DNA of 64,000 nt from an uncultured Coriobacteriaceae bacterium (GCA_944319885.1 CALUFC010000005.1:1-64000), one strand, 5' to 3'. Positions 44,201-53,004 are shown, numbered from the stretch's first letter. Notes: a model not told the origin generated them from the letters alone. Made by a program: numbers and translations.

Positions 44201-45364
44201 ATGCAGTTCTCGAAACGACTCGATCAGTTTGGCGAGGAGGTCTTCGCCTCGCTCAACCAGAAGCGCCTGGCGCTCGAGGCCGAGGGGCGCACGATTTACA
44301 ACCTCTCGGTGGGCACGCCCGATTTCCATCCGTATGCGCACGTGGTCGACGCGCTGGTAGACGCTGCGCACGATCCTGATAATTGGAAGTACAGCTTGGG
44401 TGATCTGCCCGAGCTCAAGCAGGCGGTCTGCGAATATTACGAGCGCCGGTTTGGAGTGGCCGGCATCACGCCCGACATGGTGACCTCCTGCACGGGCACG
44501 CAGGAGGGCATGGGACAGCTCGCGCTCGCGCTGCTCGACCCGGGCGACATCGCGCTCGTGCCCGATCCGTGCTATCCCGTGTTCGCGGGCGGCGTGAAGA
44601 TCGCGGGAGGGGAGTGTGCGTACTATCCGCTCTCAGCGGAGCACGACTTTTTGCCCCATGTGGCGGACATCGACCCCGCGCTCGCCGATTGCGCAAAGTA
44701 CATGGTGGTGTCGCTGCCGGCAAATCCCGTGGGCAGCGTGGGGACGCCCGAGGTCTACGACGAGATCATCGCCTTCGCGCGCGAGCACGATTTGCTCATC
44801 ATCCACGACAACGCCTATTCCGACATCGTCTACGACGGCCCGCGCGGCGGGAGCTTCCTTGCGCGCCCCGGCGCGCTCGACGTGGGCGTGGAGTTCTTCT
44901 CGCTTTCCAAGTCGTTCAACGTCACGGGCGCCCGCGTGAGCTTTTTAGTGGGCCGCGCCGATGTGGTCGCTGCGTTCGCAAAGCTCCGCGGCCAGACCGA
45001 TTTCGGCATGTTCTATCCCATCCAGCGTGCGGCTATCGCCGCCCTCACCGGTCCGCTCGATGAGGTTGAGCATCAGCGCCATCTCTATCAGGAACGGCGC
45101 GATGCCCTCTGCGACGGGCTCGAGCGGATTGGCTGGGAGCGTCCCAACGCGCACGGCACCATGTTCGTGTGGGCGAAGCTCCCCGGGGACAGAACCGATT
45201 CCATGGCGTTTTGCGAGGAGCTCATGGAGCGCGCCGGTGTGGTGGTGACGCCCGGCGCGAGCTTCGGGCCGCATGGCGAGGGCTTTGTGCGCATGGCGCT
45301 CGTGCTGCCGCCGGAGGGCCTGGAAGCGGCGGTCGCGGCTATCGAGGCGGCGGGTATCCGCTGA
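44201..45364 (+). CDS. PLP-dependent class I/II aminotransferase (DapL/PatA-like)
   Basis: 387 aa, fold type I. Motifs: SVGTPDFHPYAHV near the N-terminus, SLPANPVGSVG, HDNAYSDIVYDG (Asp and Tyr to PLP) and SLSKSFNVTGARVSFLVG with the Schiff-base Lys. It resembles LL-diaminopimelate aminotransferases and N-acetyl-diaminopimelate aminotransferases. This window has dapH, dapA, dapB, lysA and a likely deacetylase, so it is a candidate for the missing aminotransferase of the acetyl branch. That is inference. AAAGGAGTTGACCTGCC precedes the ATG. Confidence 0.85.
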   Translation: MQFSKRLDQFGEEVFASLNQKRLALEAEGRTIYNLSVGTPDFHPYAHVVDALVDAAHDPDNWKYSLGDLPELKQAVCEYYERRFGVAGITPDMVTSCTGTQEGMGQLALALLDPGDIALVPDPCYPVFAGGVKIAGGECAYYPLSAEHDFLPHVADIDPALADCAKYMVVSLPANPVGSVGTPEVYDEIIAFAREHDLLIIHDNAYSDIVYDGPRGGSFLARPGALDVGVEFFSLSKSFNVTGARVSFLVGRADVVAAFAKLRGQTDFGMFYPIQRAAIAALTGPLDEVEHQRHLYQERRDALCDGLERIGWERPNAHGTMFVWAKLPGDRTDSMAFCEELMERAGVVVTPGASFGPHGEGFVRMALVLPPEGLEAAVAAIEAAGIR

Positions 45365-46704
45365 TGGCGGAGGCGGCGGAGCGCTCGGGCGCAGCGGGTA
45401 ACTTTGTCATCTATGCAAAGACACAGCTCGAACCGCTACACGCGCGGCCGCTGTGCGCCGTCGACAGCCTCGTGCTCTCGTGGCTCGCATACTTCAAGCT
45501 GAACGATCAAAGCCCCGTTTATCAGGGATTTTGCTCGTGGGACGGCCTGCCGGTGAGAGAGCTGCTGCGCGCGGAGGATTTCGATGCCATGTTCGGCGAG
45601 AGCTGGGATTCGCAAGGCAGCCGCGAGCTGCTGTTCGCGGTCTGTTCGAGCCCCCGCTTTCGCGACATGCGCGTGTGCGGCTATCGTACGAGCTTTTCCG
45701 AGGAGGCCGAGGAGCAGTTCGCCGCTGTGACGTTTCAGCTGTCCGACGGTTCCGTCTACGCGGCGTTTCGCGGTACCGATTCCACGCTGGTGGGCTGGAA
45801 GGAAGACTTCAACATGGCCTTTCAGAGTCCGGTGCCCGCGCAGGTTTCGGCGGCGGAATACCTCGAAGAGGTGGCGCATGCATTGCCCGGAGCGCTCTAT
45901 GCCGGTGGCCACTCCAAGGGCGGCAACCTGGCCGTGTACGCGGCGATCATGTGTCCGCATGCGCTGCAAGATCGCATCGTGCGCGTCTTCTCGCATGATG
46001 GCCCGGGATTTAACGAGCAGTTTCTGCGCGGTAAGGGATTCGCGCGCATGCGCGGCCGCATCGACAAGACGCTGCCGCGCTCGTCGATGTTCGGCATGAT
46101 CTTCGAAGATCAGGAAGACTACGCCATCGTGGACAGCACGAGCTTTGCGCTGCTGCAGCACAATCCCTTCTCCTGGGTGGTCGACGGCACCGATTTCAAG
46201 CGCGTGGAACGCATCTCTGCCGGCGCGCGCTATCTCGACAAGACGCTCTCGGATTGGATGGCGCGGATTCCGCCCGAAGAGCGCGGCAGGGTGATCGACG
46301 CCGTCTTCGATGTCATCGGCGCCACGGATGCGACCTATTTTGCCGAGATTCGCGATAGCTGGCAGGAGAGCCTGCCAAAGATGCGCGCCGCGGCAGGCGA
46401 GGTGCCGGCCGAAACGAGAGATCTGTTCAAGCGCTTGATCAAGGCGCTGGTGCGCACGGCAACGATTGGCCAGGTTGCCGATACGGCCGGTCGCGCCGCC
46501 GATGCTGCTGGCAGGCTGGTGGAATCGGCCACGCAAGCGGCAGGCAAGATGGCATCGCGTCTTCAAGGCGGCTCCTCGCCGCAAGCTGTGTCAGAGGACG
46601 GTGGCGATGCGGAGTCCGATTGCGGCGGGCTTGTGGATATCGATGCGTTCGATAGGCTCAGCAAGCTCATCGCCGAGCTGCGGGAACGCTATCCGTCTGC
46701 GTAA
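45364..46704 (+). CDS. DUF2974 (Mbeg1-like) alpha/beta-hydrolase
   Basis: A 446-aa protein of the DUF2974 family. GGHSKGGNLAVYAA (around residue 183) is the lipase nucleophile elbow with the catalytic Ser; SHDGPGFNEQF follows, and DSTSFALLQHNPFSW is a family feature. The ~100 C-terminal residues are Ala-rich and helical, ending in a charged helix. It probably acts on lipid or ester substrates. The ATG shares one base with the aminotransferase stop (TGATG), so translation is coupled. Confidence 0.8.
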   Translation: MAEAAERSGAAGNFVIYAKTQLEPLHARPLCAVDSLVLSWLAYFKLNDQSPVYQGFCSWDGLPVRELLRAEDFDAMFGESWDSQGSRELLFAVCSSPRFRDMRVCGYRTSFSEEAEEQFAAVTFQLSDGSVYAAFRGTDSTLVGWKEDFNMAFQSPVPAQVSAAEYLEEVAHALPGALYAGGHSKGGNLAVYAAIMCPHALQDRIVRVFSHDGPGFNEQFLRGKGFARMRGRIDKTLPRSSMFGMIFEDQEDYAIVDSTSFALLQHNPFSWVVDGTDFKRVERISAGARYLDKTLSDWMARIPPEERGRVIDAVFDVIGATDATYFAEIRDSWQESLPKMRAAAGEVPAETRDLFKRLIKALVRTATIGQVADTAGRAADAAGRLVESATQAAGKMASRLQGGSSPQAVSEDGGDAESDCGGLVDIDAFDRLSKLIAELRERYPSA

Positions 46705-46835
46705 CGTTTTGCCATCGCCGCGGCGCTGTGCCACGTCGTCGTATTTCCGAACTGACGTAGCGCTCGGCTTCGTGTGCGCGATGCCGCACTGTTTGACGAC
46801 GACGCCTTACTGCCGATCATGTGCGGCCTTGCGCA
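46705..46835. other. Intergenic segment before the repeat array
   Basis: Non-coding DNA between the DUF2974 stop and the first array repeat. It contains no clear terminator or gene. Confidence 0.4.
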
Positions 46836-47208
46836 ATGGTCACGATTGAGGACATATGGGCGCGTACGCCCTAGCATCACCCAGCCGATGGTCATGAATG
46901 GGGACTTATGGGTTCTCGGGGCGTAGCATGGTGTGCCCGATGGTCATCATCATAGACCTATGGGTTGCGTGAGCGTGGGCGATGGCGTAGCAGAGTCATT
47001 TTTGCAAGCCTGATGAGGTGTTTCGCCATACAATATGGCGATTTGAGCGTCGTTGCTCATGTTCCCAACATGTTTTCCACCCATATGTCCTCGTTCGTGA
47101 CCAGCAAAGCGGTTGGGCTATGCCGAGAACACCCATAGCCCACCGATCGTGACCACGGATACGGTGTTGCTACGGGGCACTCACTCATATCCCAAAGCAA
47201 ATGATCAT
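46836..47208. repeat. Symmetric array of six 25-bp motifs phased at 52 bp
   Basis: Three copies read on the plus strand at 46836-46860, 46888-46912 and 46940-46964. Three read on the minus strand at 47104-47080, 47156-47132 and 47208-47184. Start-to-start spacing is exactly 52 bp within each half. Conserved positions are TGGTCA (2-7), A10, G16 and TATGGG (20-25) in the first five copies; the sixth (47184-47208) is the most diverged, matching copy 1 at 13 of 25. The 27-bp spacers are partly conserved too, with TAGC at spacer positions 12-15 in four units. 52 bp equals five helical turns. It lies upstream of the NdpA-type gene. Confidence 0.85.
47024..47040. repeat. Palindrome near the centre of the array
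   Basis: Perfect hairpin CGCCAT-ACAAT-ATGGCG in the gap between the direct and inverted halves, about 10 bp from the array's axis of symmetry (47022). A second dyad CATGTT-CCC-AACATG lies at 47058-47072. Confidence 0.6.
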
Positions 47209-47416
47209 GTCGTTGTTTGCTGCCGGCATTATGCCCCGATGGGCATCCGTGCGCGTTATCTGTCGGCGGGCGTGTGCTATCCTGTTACGCGTTTTGAAGC
47301 GAGCATGAAATGGCGCCGTTGAGGCGACTTTTGCCGAGCATGGTGCCCGGTCTCTCATGGTGGCATGCGCGCGTAACGGGTATACATATCATTCTTGCGG
47401 GTAGTGAGGGTGTTCT
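47209..47416. other. Region between array and ndpA-like gene
   Basis: About 200 bp with a 6-bp hairpin ATGCCC-N4-GGGCAT (about 47231-47246) and a TATACA element near 47381 that could be the -10 of the downstream gene. No gene is supported. Confidence 0.35.
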
Positions 47417-48421
47417 ATGCAAATCAACCATGCTGTCTTGCACGTTCTGGACTTCGATTCCGCGGTCAATGTGTTTTCCGAGCGCGAGCTCGACCTCGAT
47501 ACCCGCGCCGCGCGGTCGTTTGTGTCGAGGCATCTTCTGCGCGCTCGCTCGGCGGCCGACAATCGTCTCGGTTCATTTGCCGAGCAGAGCGCGTTTGCGG
47601 GCGAGATCAAGCGGTACTTGTTTGGCGAGCGGGAGTTCCTGGATCTTTCGCTTGATATCGCTGAGTTTTTGAGTGGCGAACTTTCGCGTGCGGAAAAGCT
47701 CGAGTCGACCGATGTGCTCATTGCCGATTTCGATGATGAGGACGATGTGCGCTGGTTTGCCATCTTGCTGCTGGGTAGCCGCCAGGCGTTCATGCATGAG
47801 GTTGAGAGCGCTTCGGGTTCAACGAGCTGCGGTATCGCGCGCCACTACGCCATTTTGCCGAATCCCTCGCAAAAGGTCGCGTCGTATGCGCTCGTTCGAG
47901 CGAGTTCGCTTGAGGTGCTCTACCGCGATAAGGAGCGCGTTATCGCCGGCGAGCGCCGGCAGGTTATCCCCGAGGGGCTGCTGCAGTGCACCGAGGGCGT
48001 TTCGAGCAAGGAGGTCATCGAGCAGGTGTCGCGCGTGGTGACCGAGGTTGCCGAGGAGCATGGCGCGAACACGGCCGTAGCGCTCGCCGCAGCGAAGGCG
48101 GCCATGGTCGAGGCGATTGAAGAGGACGAAGAGCTTCCGCCGTGGGACATCGTGGACGAGGCCTTCGAGGACGAGCCGCAGCTGCGCGATGCCGTGAAGC
48201 AGGCGCTGCGCGATGAGCAGGTGCCCGAGCGGGTGCATGTCGAGCGCGCCCAGGGCCGCCGCGCCGCGGTGCGCAACGTGAAGATTCGCACCGACACCGG
48301 CATCGAGATCACGCTTCCCGCCGAGCTGGCACACAACTCGGAATACGTGTCGTTCGTCAACGAGCCGAACGGCCTCATATCAATCGAGCTCAAGCAAATC
48401 GGCAGCATCGAGAACAGGTAA
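47417..48421 (+). CDS. Nucleoid-associated protein, NdpA (37-kDa) family
   Basis: A 334-aa protein with the NdpA/YejK fold (PF04245), recognised from the N-terminal ERELDLDTRAARSFVSRHL, the central FAEQSAFAGEIKRYLFGE, the CGIARHYAILPNPSQKVASYALVRASSLEVLYRDKERVI region and C-terminal ITLPAELAHNSEYVSFVNEPNG. In E. coli, YejK associates with the nucleoid and topoisomerases. GAGGGTGTTCT precedes the ATG. The gene is flanked by unusual non-coding DNA on both sides (array before, hairpins after), so it may bind or be regulated by them; this is inference. Confidence 0.8.
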   Translation: MQINHAVLHVLDFDSAVNVFSERELDLDTRAARSFVSRHLLRARSAADNRLGSFAEQSAFAGEIKRYLFGEREFLDLSLDIAEFLSGELSRAEKLESTDVLIADFDDEDDVRWFAILLLGSRQAFMHEVESASGSTSCGIARHYAILPNPSQKVASYALVRASSLEVLYRDKERVIAGERRQVIPEGLLQCTEGVSSKEVIEQVSRVVTEVAEEHGANTAVALAAAKAAMVEAIEEDEELPPWDIVDEAFEDEPQLRDAVKQALRDEQVPERVHVERAQGRRAAVRNVKIRTDTGIEITLPAELAHNSEYVSFVNEPNGLISIELKQIGSIENR

Positions 48422-48430
48422 ATTCATTTG

Positions 48431-48511
48431 GACCCCACAGGGTAGTGCCCTGCGAACGTCCTCGCCGTGGAGCGGCTGCGGATGGTTCGCAGGGCACTAC
48501 CCTGTGGGGCC
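48431..48511. repeat. Large hairpin element 1 (conserved centre, long arms)
   Basis: Arms 48431-48457 and 48485-48511 are complementary at 26 of 27 positions. The 27-nt centre (48458-48484) begins GTCCTCGCCG and continues AGCGGCTGCGGAT after three bases; it can form a 5-bp tip stem (one G-T pair). Each arm contains its own CAGGG-N5-CCCTG dyad. Lies between convergent stops of ndpA-like and dapH genes. Confidence 0.8.
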
Positions 48512-48640
48512 TAGGTATCCTTTCGTTCTCGATGCAGCTGATCTACTTGAAGGTCTCGGCACAGAGCAAGGGGACAGGTGGTCCTTACCTTGAGGCACGT
48601 TCGAGGGCCCCTGCGCCATGGAGGGTTGTCGAGTACGAAT
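48512..48640. other. Segment between the two hairpin elements
   Basis: 129 bp without a gene. It holds a short dyad GGAC-AGGTG-GTCC near 48571-48583. Confidence 0.35.
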
Positions 48641-48719
48641 GCCCTTCCGGATGCCTCCGGCAAACAATCCGCAGCCGCTTTGCGGCGAGGACGTTTGACG
48701 GAGGCATCCGGAAGGGCAA
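48641..48719. repeat. Large hairpin element 2 (same centre, different arms, opposite orientation)
   Basis: Arms 48641-48666 and 48694-48719 are complementary at 25 of 26 positions. The 27-nt centre (48667-48693), read on the minus strand, is the same as element 1 at 23 of 27 positions, differing mainly in the tip loop. The arm sequences are unrelated to those of element 1, but each arm again has an internal dyad (CGGA-TGCC-TCCG). Confidence 0.8.
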
Positions 48720-48740
48720 ACTGTGTGTAGGCATGCAACC

Positions 48741-49457
48741 CTACAGCTGGCGCAGAGCGTCCTCGAGGCCGGTTTTGCTGTCGGTCTGCTCGTCGCGCTG
48801 CTTGATAACGCGGGCCGGCACGCCGGCAACCACGGCGTTGACTGGGACATCCTCGACCACCACCGCTCCCGCAGCCACGACGGCATGTTCGCCGACATGC
48901 ACACCCTCGAGCACAACGGCGTTGGCGCCAATCATCACGTCGTCGTCGATGCGCACCGGTGTGGCGCTTGCCGGCTCGATGACGCCGGCGAGTACGGTTC
49001 CGGCACCGATGTGGCAGCGCTTGCCCACCGTGGCGCGTCCGCCCAGCACGGCGCCCATGTCGATCATCGTGCCCTCGCCGATGACCGCGCCGATGTTGAT
49101 GATCGCGCCCATCATGATGACCGCGTTGTCGCCGATCTCCACCTGATCGCGGATGATGGCACCGGGCTCGATGCGGGCGTTGATGTGCTTCAGATCGAGC
49201 AAGGGCACAGCGGTGTTGCGGCAATCGTTCTCCACCACAACGTCGGCAATCGCCAGCGCATTGCGCTGGAGCACCGGCTCGATATCCTCCCAGGTGCCGA
49301 AGAGGATGCGCCCGTCGGGCGTTCCGAATACCTTCACGTGATCGGTGTTGTTGGCATGGTAGTCGATATGGCTGCCCGGCTGCTCGCGGACATACACCTT
49401 GACCGGCGTCTTTTTGGGTGCGGTGGCAATATAGTTGATGATTTCCTGAGCGTTCAT
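48741..49457 (-). CDS. dapH: Tetrahydrodipicolinate N-acetyltransferase
   Basis: A 238-aa left-handed beta-helix acyltransferase; hexapeptide repeats run through residues ~90-215 ([26 protein letters not shown] and following). The N-terminal [23 protein letters not shown] is characteristic of the DapH/YkuQ family. It acetylates L-2,3,4,5-tetrahydrodipicolinate, defining the acetyl branch of lysine/DAP synthesis. GGGAGGAACACCT precedes ATG 49457. The other dap genes lie 6-11 kb away. Confidence 0.93.
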   Translation of the reverse strand: MNAQEIINYIATAPKKTPVKVYVREQPGSHIDYHANNTDHVKVFGTPDGRILFGTWEDIEPVLQRNALAIADVVVENDCRNTAVPLLDLKHINARIEPGAIIRDQVEIGDNAVIMMGAIINIGAVIGEGTMIDMGAVLGGRATVGKRCHIGAGTVLAGVIEPASATPVRIDDDVMIGANAVVLEGVHVGEHAVVAAGAVVVEDVPVNAVVAGVPARVIKQRDEQTDSKTGLEDALRQL

Positions 49458-49619
49458 AGGTGTTCCTCCCGGTGCGTCGCTACGGTAGGTCAAGCGGTCA
49501 TTCGATTATCCCGTGTGTGAGCGCGTGCGAGCAAGGCGAAAGTGCAAACGTTTCCCAACGATTGCAGGAAACCTCGGCTATGCGCCGTGCCCGCACGCGC
49601 ACGGCGGGGTGTCGCTGCG

Positions 49620-50744
49620 TTAGATAAGGAGCTCGCGCGCGCTGCTCAGGCACGGCATGCCAACCGCGCGGGCTTTCGCCGTAAGCCGGTCTGCCGCCCG
49701 GGCGCCGAGCATCGTTGCCTGATCGAGGCAGATGAGCGTACCGCACTGCTTGAGCAGCGCTTCGGCGCGGGCGCAGGCGTCGTCAACGTGTTCATAGGAA
49801 TCGAGTGCGATGACTGTTTGGGCGAGGCTCTGTGCAAGTGCGGTATCGATATCGGTCGCGTGCGGTGCGACGACGGCGAAGGGCACGCCGGCTCGCTGCA
49901 GGGAGCGGAAGGTGTCGGCAGCGTTGTTCCCTCCAGCGAGGACGAGCGCCGCCGGCGCTCCCGGTGTCCGCGCGAGTTCGATGGTACCGAATGCGGGCGA
50001 GAAGCTCGTACCGTCTATGTTGTACAGCGCCGCCATGGCGTCGCTGGTGAACACCTCGCATGGAGCACCTTGCCGCATGATTGAGCCATCGCGCACGGAC
50101 ACGATCCAATCGGACGCGCGCAGCGCCAGCGCGATATCGTGCAGCGAGGCGAGCACGGCGAGGCCGCGCTCGCGGGCGAGCCGACGCAGCAGCTCAAGCA
50201 TGGCGATCTGCGAACGGATATCGAGATACGAGGTGGGTTCGTCAAGCAGGAGCAATGCTGGCTCCTGGCACAGCGCCCGGGCGATGAGGGCGCGTTGGCG
50301 CTGGCCGTCGCTCATGTGGGCGAAATCCCGTGCGCGCAAGCGCCAGACATCGGTTGCCTCCATGGTTTCGCGCACGATTTCCTTGTCGCGCGCGCCGAGC
50401 GTGCCGAGGCGTCCCGTATACGGGTAGCGGCCCGATGACACCACGTCGTAGCAGGTGAGAAGCTCGGTATGCGGCAACCGGGTGAAGAGCGCTGCCCGCA
50501 CTCGCGCTTGCTCGGCTTCGCTCATGGTGCGGATATCGCGCCCGAGGATCTGTACGGTGCCCGCAAGCGGCGCGAGCTGACCGGCGATGGTTCTCAGCAG
50601 CGTGGTCTTGCCCGCGCCGTTCGGACCGATCAACGTGACCATGTGACCAGGCTGCACGCTGAAGGAGATGTCGCTCAGCAGCGGGCGCTCGCTGTGGCCT
50701 GCGGCGAGCTGCGAGACGGAGAGGACGGGGGCAGATGCCTTCAT
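49620..50744 (-). CDS. ABC transporter ATP-binding protein (FecE/BtuD type) with C-terminal extension
   Basis: 374 aa. Residues ~1-250 are a cobalamin/Fe3+-siderophore type ATPase: Walker A GPNGAGKTTLLR, signature MSDGQRQRALIARAL, Walker B LLLDEPTSYLD. The last ~120 residues (LVLAGGNNAADTFRSLQRAGVPFAVV and on to CLSSARELLI) form an extra alpha/beta domain absent from standard FecE. The start overlaps the permease stop by 4 nt. Last gene of an importer operon (binding protein, permease, ATPase). Confidence 0.9.
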   Translation of the reverse strand: MKASAPVLSVSQLAAGHSERPLLSDISFSVQPGHMVTLIGPNGAGKTTLLRTIAGQLAPLAGTVQILGRDIRTMSEAEQARVRAALFTRLPHTELLTCYDVVSSGRYPYTGRLGTLGARDKEIVRETMEATDVWRLRARDFAHMSDGQRQRALIARALCQEPALLLLDEPTSYLDIRSQIAMLELLRRLARERGLAVLASLHDIALALRASDWIVSVRDGSIMRQGAPCEVFTSDAMAALYNIDGTSFSPAFGTIELARTPGAPAALVLAGGNNAADTFRSLQRAGVPFAVVAPHATDIDTALAQSLAQTVIALDSYEHVDDACARAEALLKQCGTLICLDQATMLGARAADRLTAKARAVGMPCLSSARELLI

Positions 50745-51751
50745 GACCTCACCCGCCGTTTGAGGAGCAGCATGATCACGATGGGAGCGCCGAAGACCGC
50801 GGTGACCGCGCTTACCGAGAGCTCTACGGGCGAGAACAGCGTGCGGGCGATAAGGTCGCACCCACAGCAGAACACGGCACCCGTGAGCAGGCAGGCGGGT
50901 GTGACCACGAGCGGTCTCGACGAGCCGACGCCGCGCTTTGCCAGGTGCGGGGCGGCGATTCCCACGAATGAGACGGGGCCGGCAAAGGCGGTGACGCAGG
51001 CGGCGAGCAGACTCGAGGCGGCAACGATGGCGAGTCGAAGCCGCCGAACATCCACGCCTACGCTCGACGCGTAGCCCTCACCGAGCTGATAGGCGCCGAG
51101 GGGCTTGGAGAGCGCGAAAACCAAGACGGACACCATGGCGACGAGTGTTGCGGACAGCGCGACGTCTGGCCATGCCGAGCCCGAGAAGCTCCCCTGCGTC
51201 CAGCTCTGAAGGTTCGCGATGCTTTGGTCGTCGGCGAACGCGATAAGGAAGTTCGTGATCGCGGAGCAGATATAGCCAACCATGACGCCTGCGATGATGA
51301 GGGTACTCTGGTGCTTGACGCGCCGCGCGATCATGAGCACCAGCGCCATGGTGGCAAGCGAGCCGGCCATGGCCGCGCCGACCGACATCCATGGCGTCAT
51401 GATCTGGTTTGCCCCCAACAGCACGATCATAACGAGGGCGACCGTGCAACGAGCGCCCGATGAGATGCCGAGTACGAAGGGGTCGGCGATGGGGTTGGCG
51501 AAGAAGGTTTGCAGTAAAAAGCCGGAGAGCGAAAGCGCGCCTCCCAGAATCGTTGCCAGAAGCGCCCGAGGTAGGCGAATCTGCCAGATAATCTGGCTCG
51601 CGGTGCTCTCCGAGGGCCCGGCGACGAGCAGCGAGGCAACGTCTGCGATGCCGATTGACGTGCTCCCCACCGCGAGGCTCGCGGCAAAGAGCGCGGCAAG
51701 CGCCGTGAGGAGCACAAGGTAGCAGCCGGCGGCCCGCGTGAAGCGTCCCAT
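50741..51751 (-). CDS. FecCD-family ABC transporter permease
   Basis: A 336-aa permease with about ten hydrophobic segments. Hallmarks are RLPRALLATILGGALSLSGFLLQTFFANPIADPFVLGISSGA and FAGPVSFVGIAAPHLAKR. It imports iron chelates, haem or corrinoids. It starts 2 nt after the binding-protein stop. Only one permease gene is present, so it would form a homodimer as BtuC does. Confidence 0.93.
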   Translation of the reverse strand: MGRFTRAAGCYLVLLTALAALFAASLAVGSTSIGIADVASLLVAGPSESTASQIIWQIRLPRALLATILGGALSLSGFLLQTFFANPIADPFVLGISSGARCTVALVMIVLLGANQIMTPWMSVGAAMAGSLATMALVLMIARRVKHQSTLIIAGVMVGYICSAITNFLIAFADDQSIANLQSWTQGSFSGSAWPDVALSATLVAMVSVLVFALSKPLGAYQLGEGYASSVGVDVRRLRLAIVAASSLLAACVTAFAGPVSFVGIAAPHLAKRGVGSSRPLVVTPACLLTGAVFCCGCDLIARTLFSPVELSVSAVTAVFGAPIVIMLLLKRRVRS

Positions 51752-51753
51752 AT

Positions 51754-52962
51754 CTATTCAAGCCGCCAGATAAAGCGGCCGTTATCCTGCGTACCCTCGA
51801 GCGTGGCGTGGAGCTCGTCGATGATGTCGGGGGTGCTTGTCATCTGCTGGTACATGTTGCTGTCGCAGATGTAGACCTCGCCGGTTTGCACGGCCTTGAA
51901 GTCGGCGAGCAAGGGGTTCTTGGCAACAAGGTCGTCGAGGGTCGTGGCACGTTCGTCCATTGTGGCGTTGTAGATGATCACGTCGGCGTCTTTCGCCTCG
52001 GCATAGAAGCGCTCCATCTCAACCGTGAAATATGTGGTGCGCGAGCTTCCGCTCTCATCTTCCGGATCGAAGGCGATGCATGCGCCGCCAGCGAGCTCGA
52101 TCATCTGGTGGAAGTAATCGCCCGCGCGCCGCACAACCGCCGCACCGTTTTCATCGATGTAGAACACCGCGACGGTTTTCCCGGTGCTTTGCTGTTCGGC
52201 ACTTGCCTCGACGCGCTGCACAGCTTCCTCAAAGTAGGCGTCTGCCAGTTCCTCCCGTCCAAAGATGACGCCCATGAGGCGGATCCACTCAAGCCTGCCC
52301 AACACGGTGTCCTCGGTGCTCGATTGCTCAACGAGCACCGTGACGCCCAGCTCCTTGAGCTTGGCGATGGCATCGGGATAGCGGTTGACCATCGTGTTCT
52401 CGATGGCAAGCGTACAGCCCTCGCTGGCGATGAGCTCGTAGTCGGGCGTACGGTACCGTCCGCCATAGGCAACCTCGCCCGCCTCGAGCGCGGCGGCGAG
52501 CTGCTCGTTGGGGCAGTCGTCGGCGGTGACGGAGGCAACGGTTACGGCATCGAGCGCATCGAGTTCGTCGAGCAGGCAGATCATACCGGTCGAGACGAGA
52601 TAGAGGTTGTCCACCGGTTGCTGGATGGGTGCGATGTCGCTCGCAAGGCCGTCCGGCACCGTTGCGCCCTCGGGCACGACGAGGAACCGATCGCCCGAGG
52701 CGAGGCAGATGAGGCGGTAGCCGCCTGCATATTCGTCAATCGTGAACGCCGTTGCGTACGATAGATCGATCTGGCCGACATGCTCGAGGTCGCAGTCAAG
52801 ATCGAGGTTGCGAAACGTCGCGGCAGATTCCGTTGCGGCACTCCCGGTGGACGAGCTGCCTGCTGGCGAGCTGCCCGTGGAGGGTGTCGCCGCCTCGCTG
52901 CAGCCGGTGACACCAAGACAAAGCGTGACGCAGAGCATAACGGCGCATACGAGGCGCTGCAT
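51754..52962 (-). CDS. ABC transporter substrate-binding lipoprotein (FecB/BtuF type)
   Basis: 402 aa with a signal peptide ending in lipobox GVTGC (cysteine about residue 21) and a Ser/Thr/Ala-rich linker. The mature domain has the two-lobe class III binding fold connected by a helix; it captures iron-chelate, haem or corrinoid. GAATGGAGTATCC precedes ATG 52962. The start lies 42 nt after the stop of the sulfite-reductase fusion gene, suggesting co-transcription. Ligand unknown; I saw no B12 riboswitch. Confidence 0.88.
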   Translation of the reverse strand: MQRLVCAVMLCVTLCLGVTGCSEAATPSTGSSPAGSSSTGSAATESAATFRNLDLDCDLEHVGQIDLSYATAFTIDEYAGGYRLICLASGDRFLVVPEGATVPDGLASDIAPIQQPVDNLYLVSTGMICLLDELDALDAVTVASVTADDCPNEQLAAALEAGEVAYGGRYRTPDYELIASEGCTLAIENTMVNRYPDAIAKLKELGVTVLVEQSSTEDTVLGRLEWIRLMGVIFGREELADAYFEEAVQRVEASAEQQSTGKTVAVFYIDENGAAVVRRAGDYFHQMIELAGGACIAFDPEDESGSSRTTYFTVEMERFYAEAKDADVIIYNATMDERATTLDDLVAKNPLLADFKAVQTGEVYICDSNMYQQMTSTPDIIDELHATLEGTQDNGRFIWRLE

Positions 52963-53004
52963 GGATACTCCATTCTCTCGAGTGATCGGGCGCATGGTCG
53001 CGTG

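Noticed and set aside
46836-47208. CRISPR array (25-bp repeats with 27-bp spacers)
   Set aside because: The repeats are too divergent, half are inverted, and the spacers are themselves partly conserved; no cas gene is present.
47113-47322. 69-aa open reading frame across the array
   Set aside because: It crosses repeats with 52-bp periodicity, has no good ribosome site and unnatural composition.
52963-53004. Cobalamin riboswitch before the binding-protein gene
   Set aside because: The gap is only 42 nt, too short for the element.
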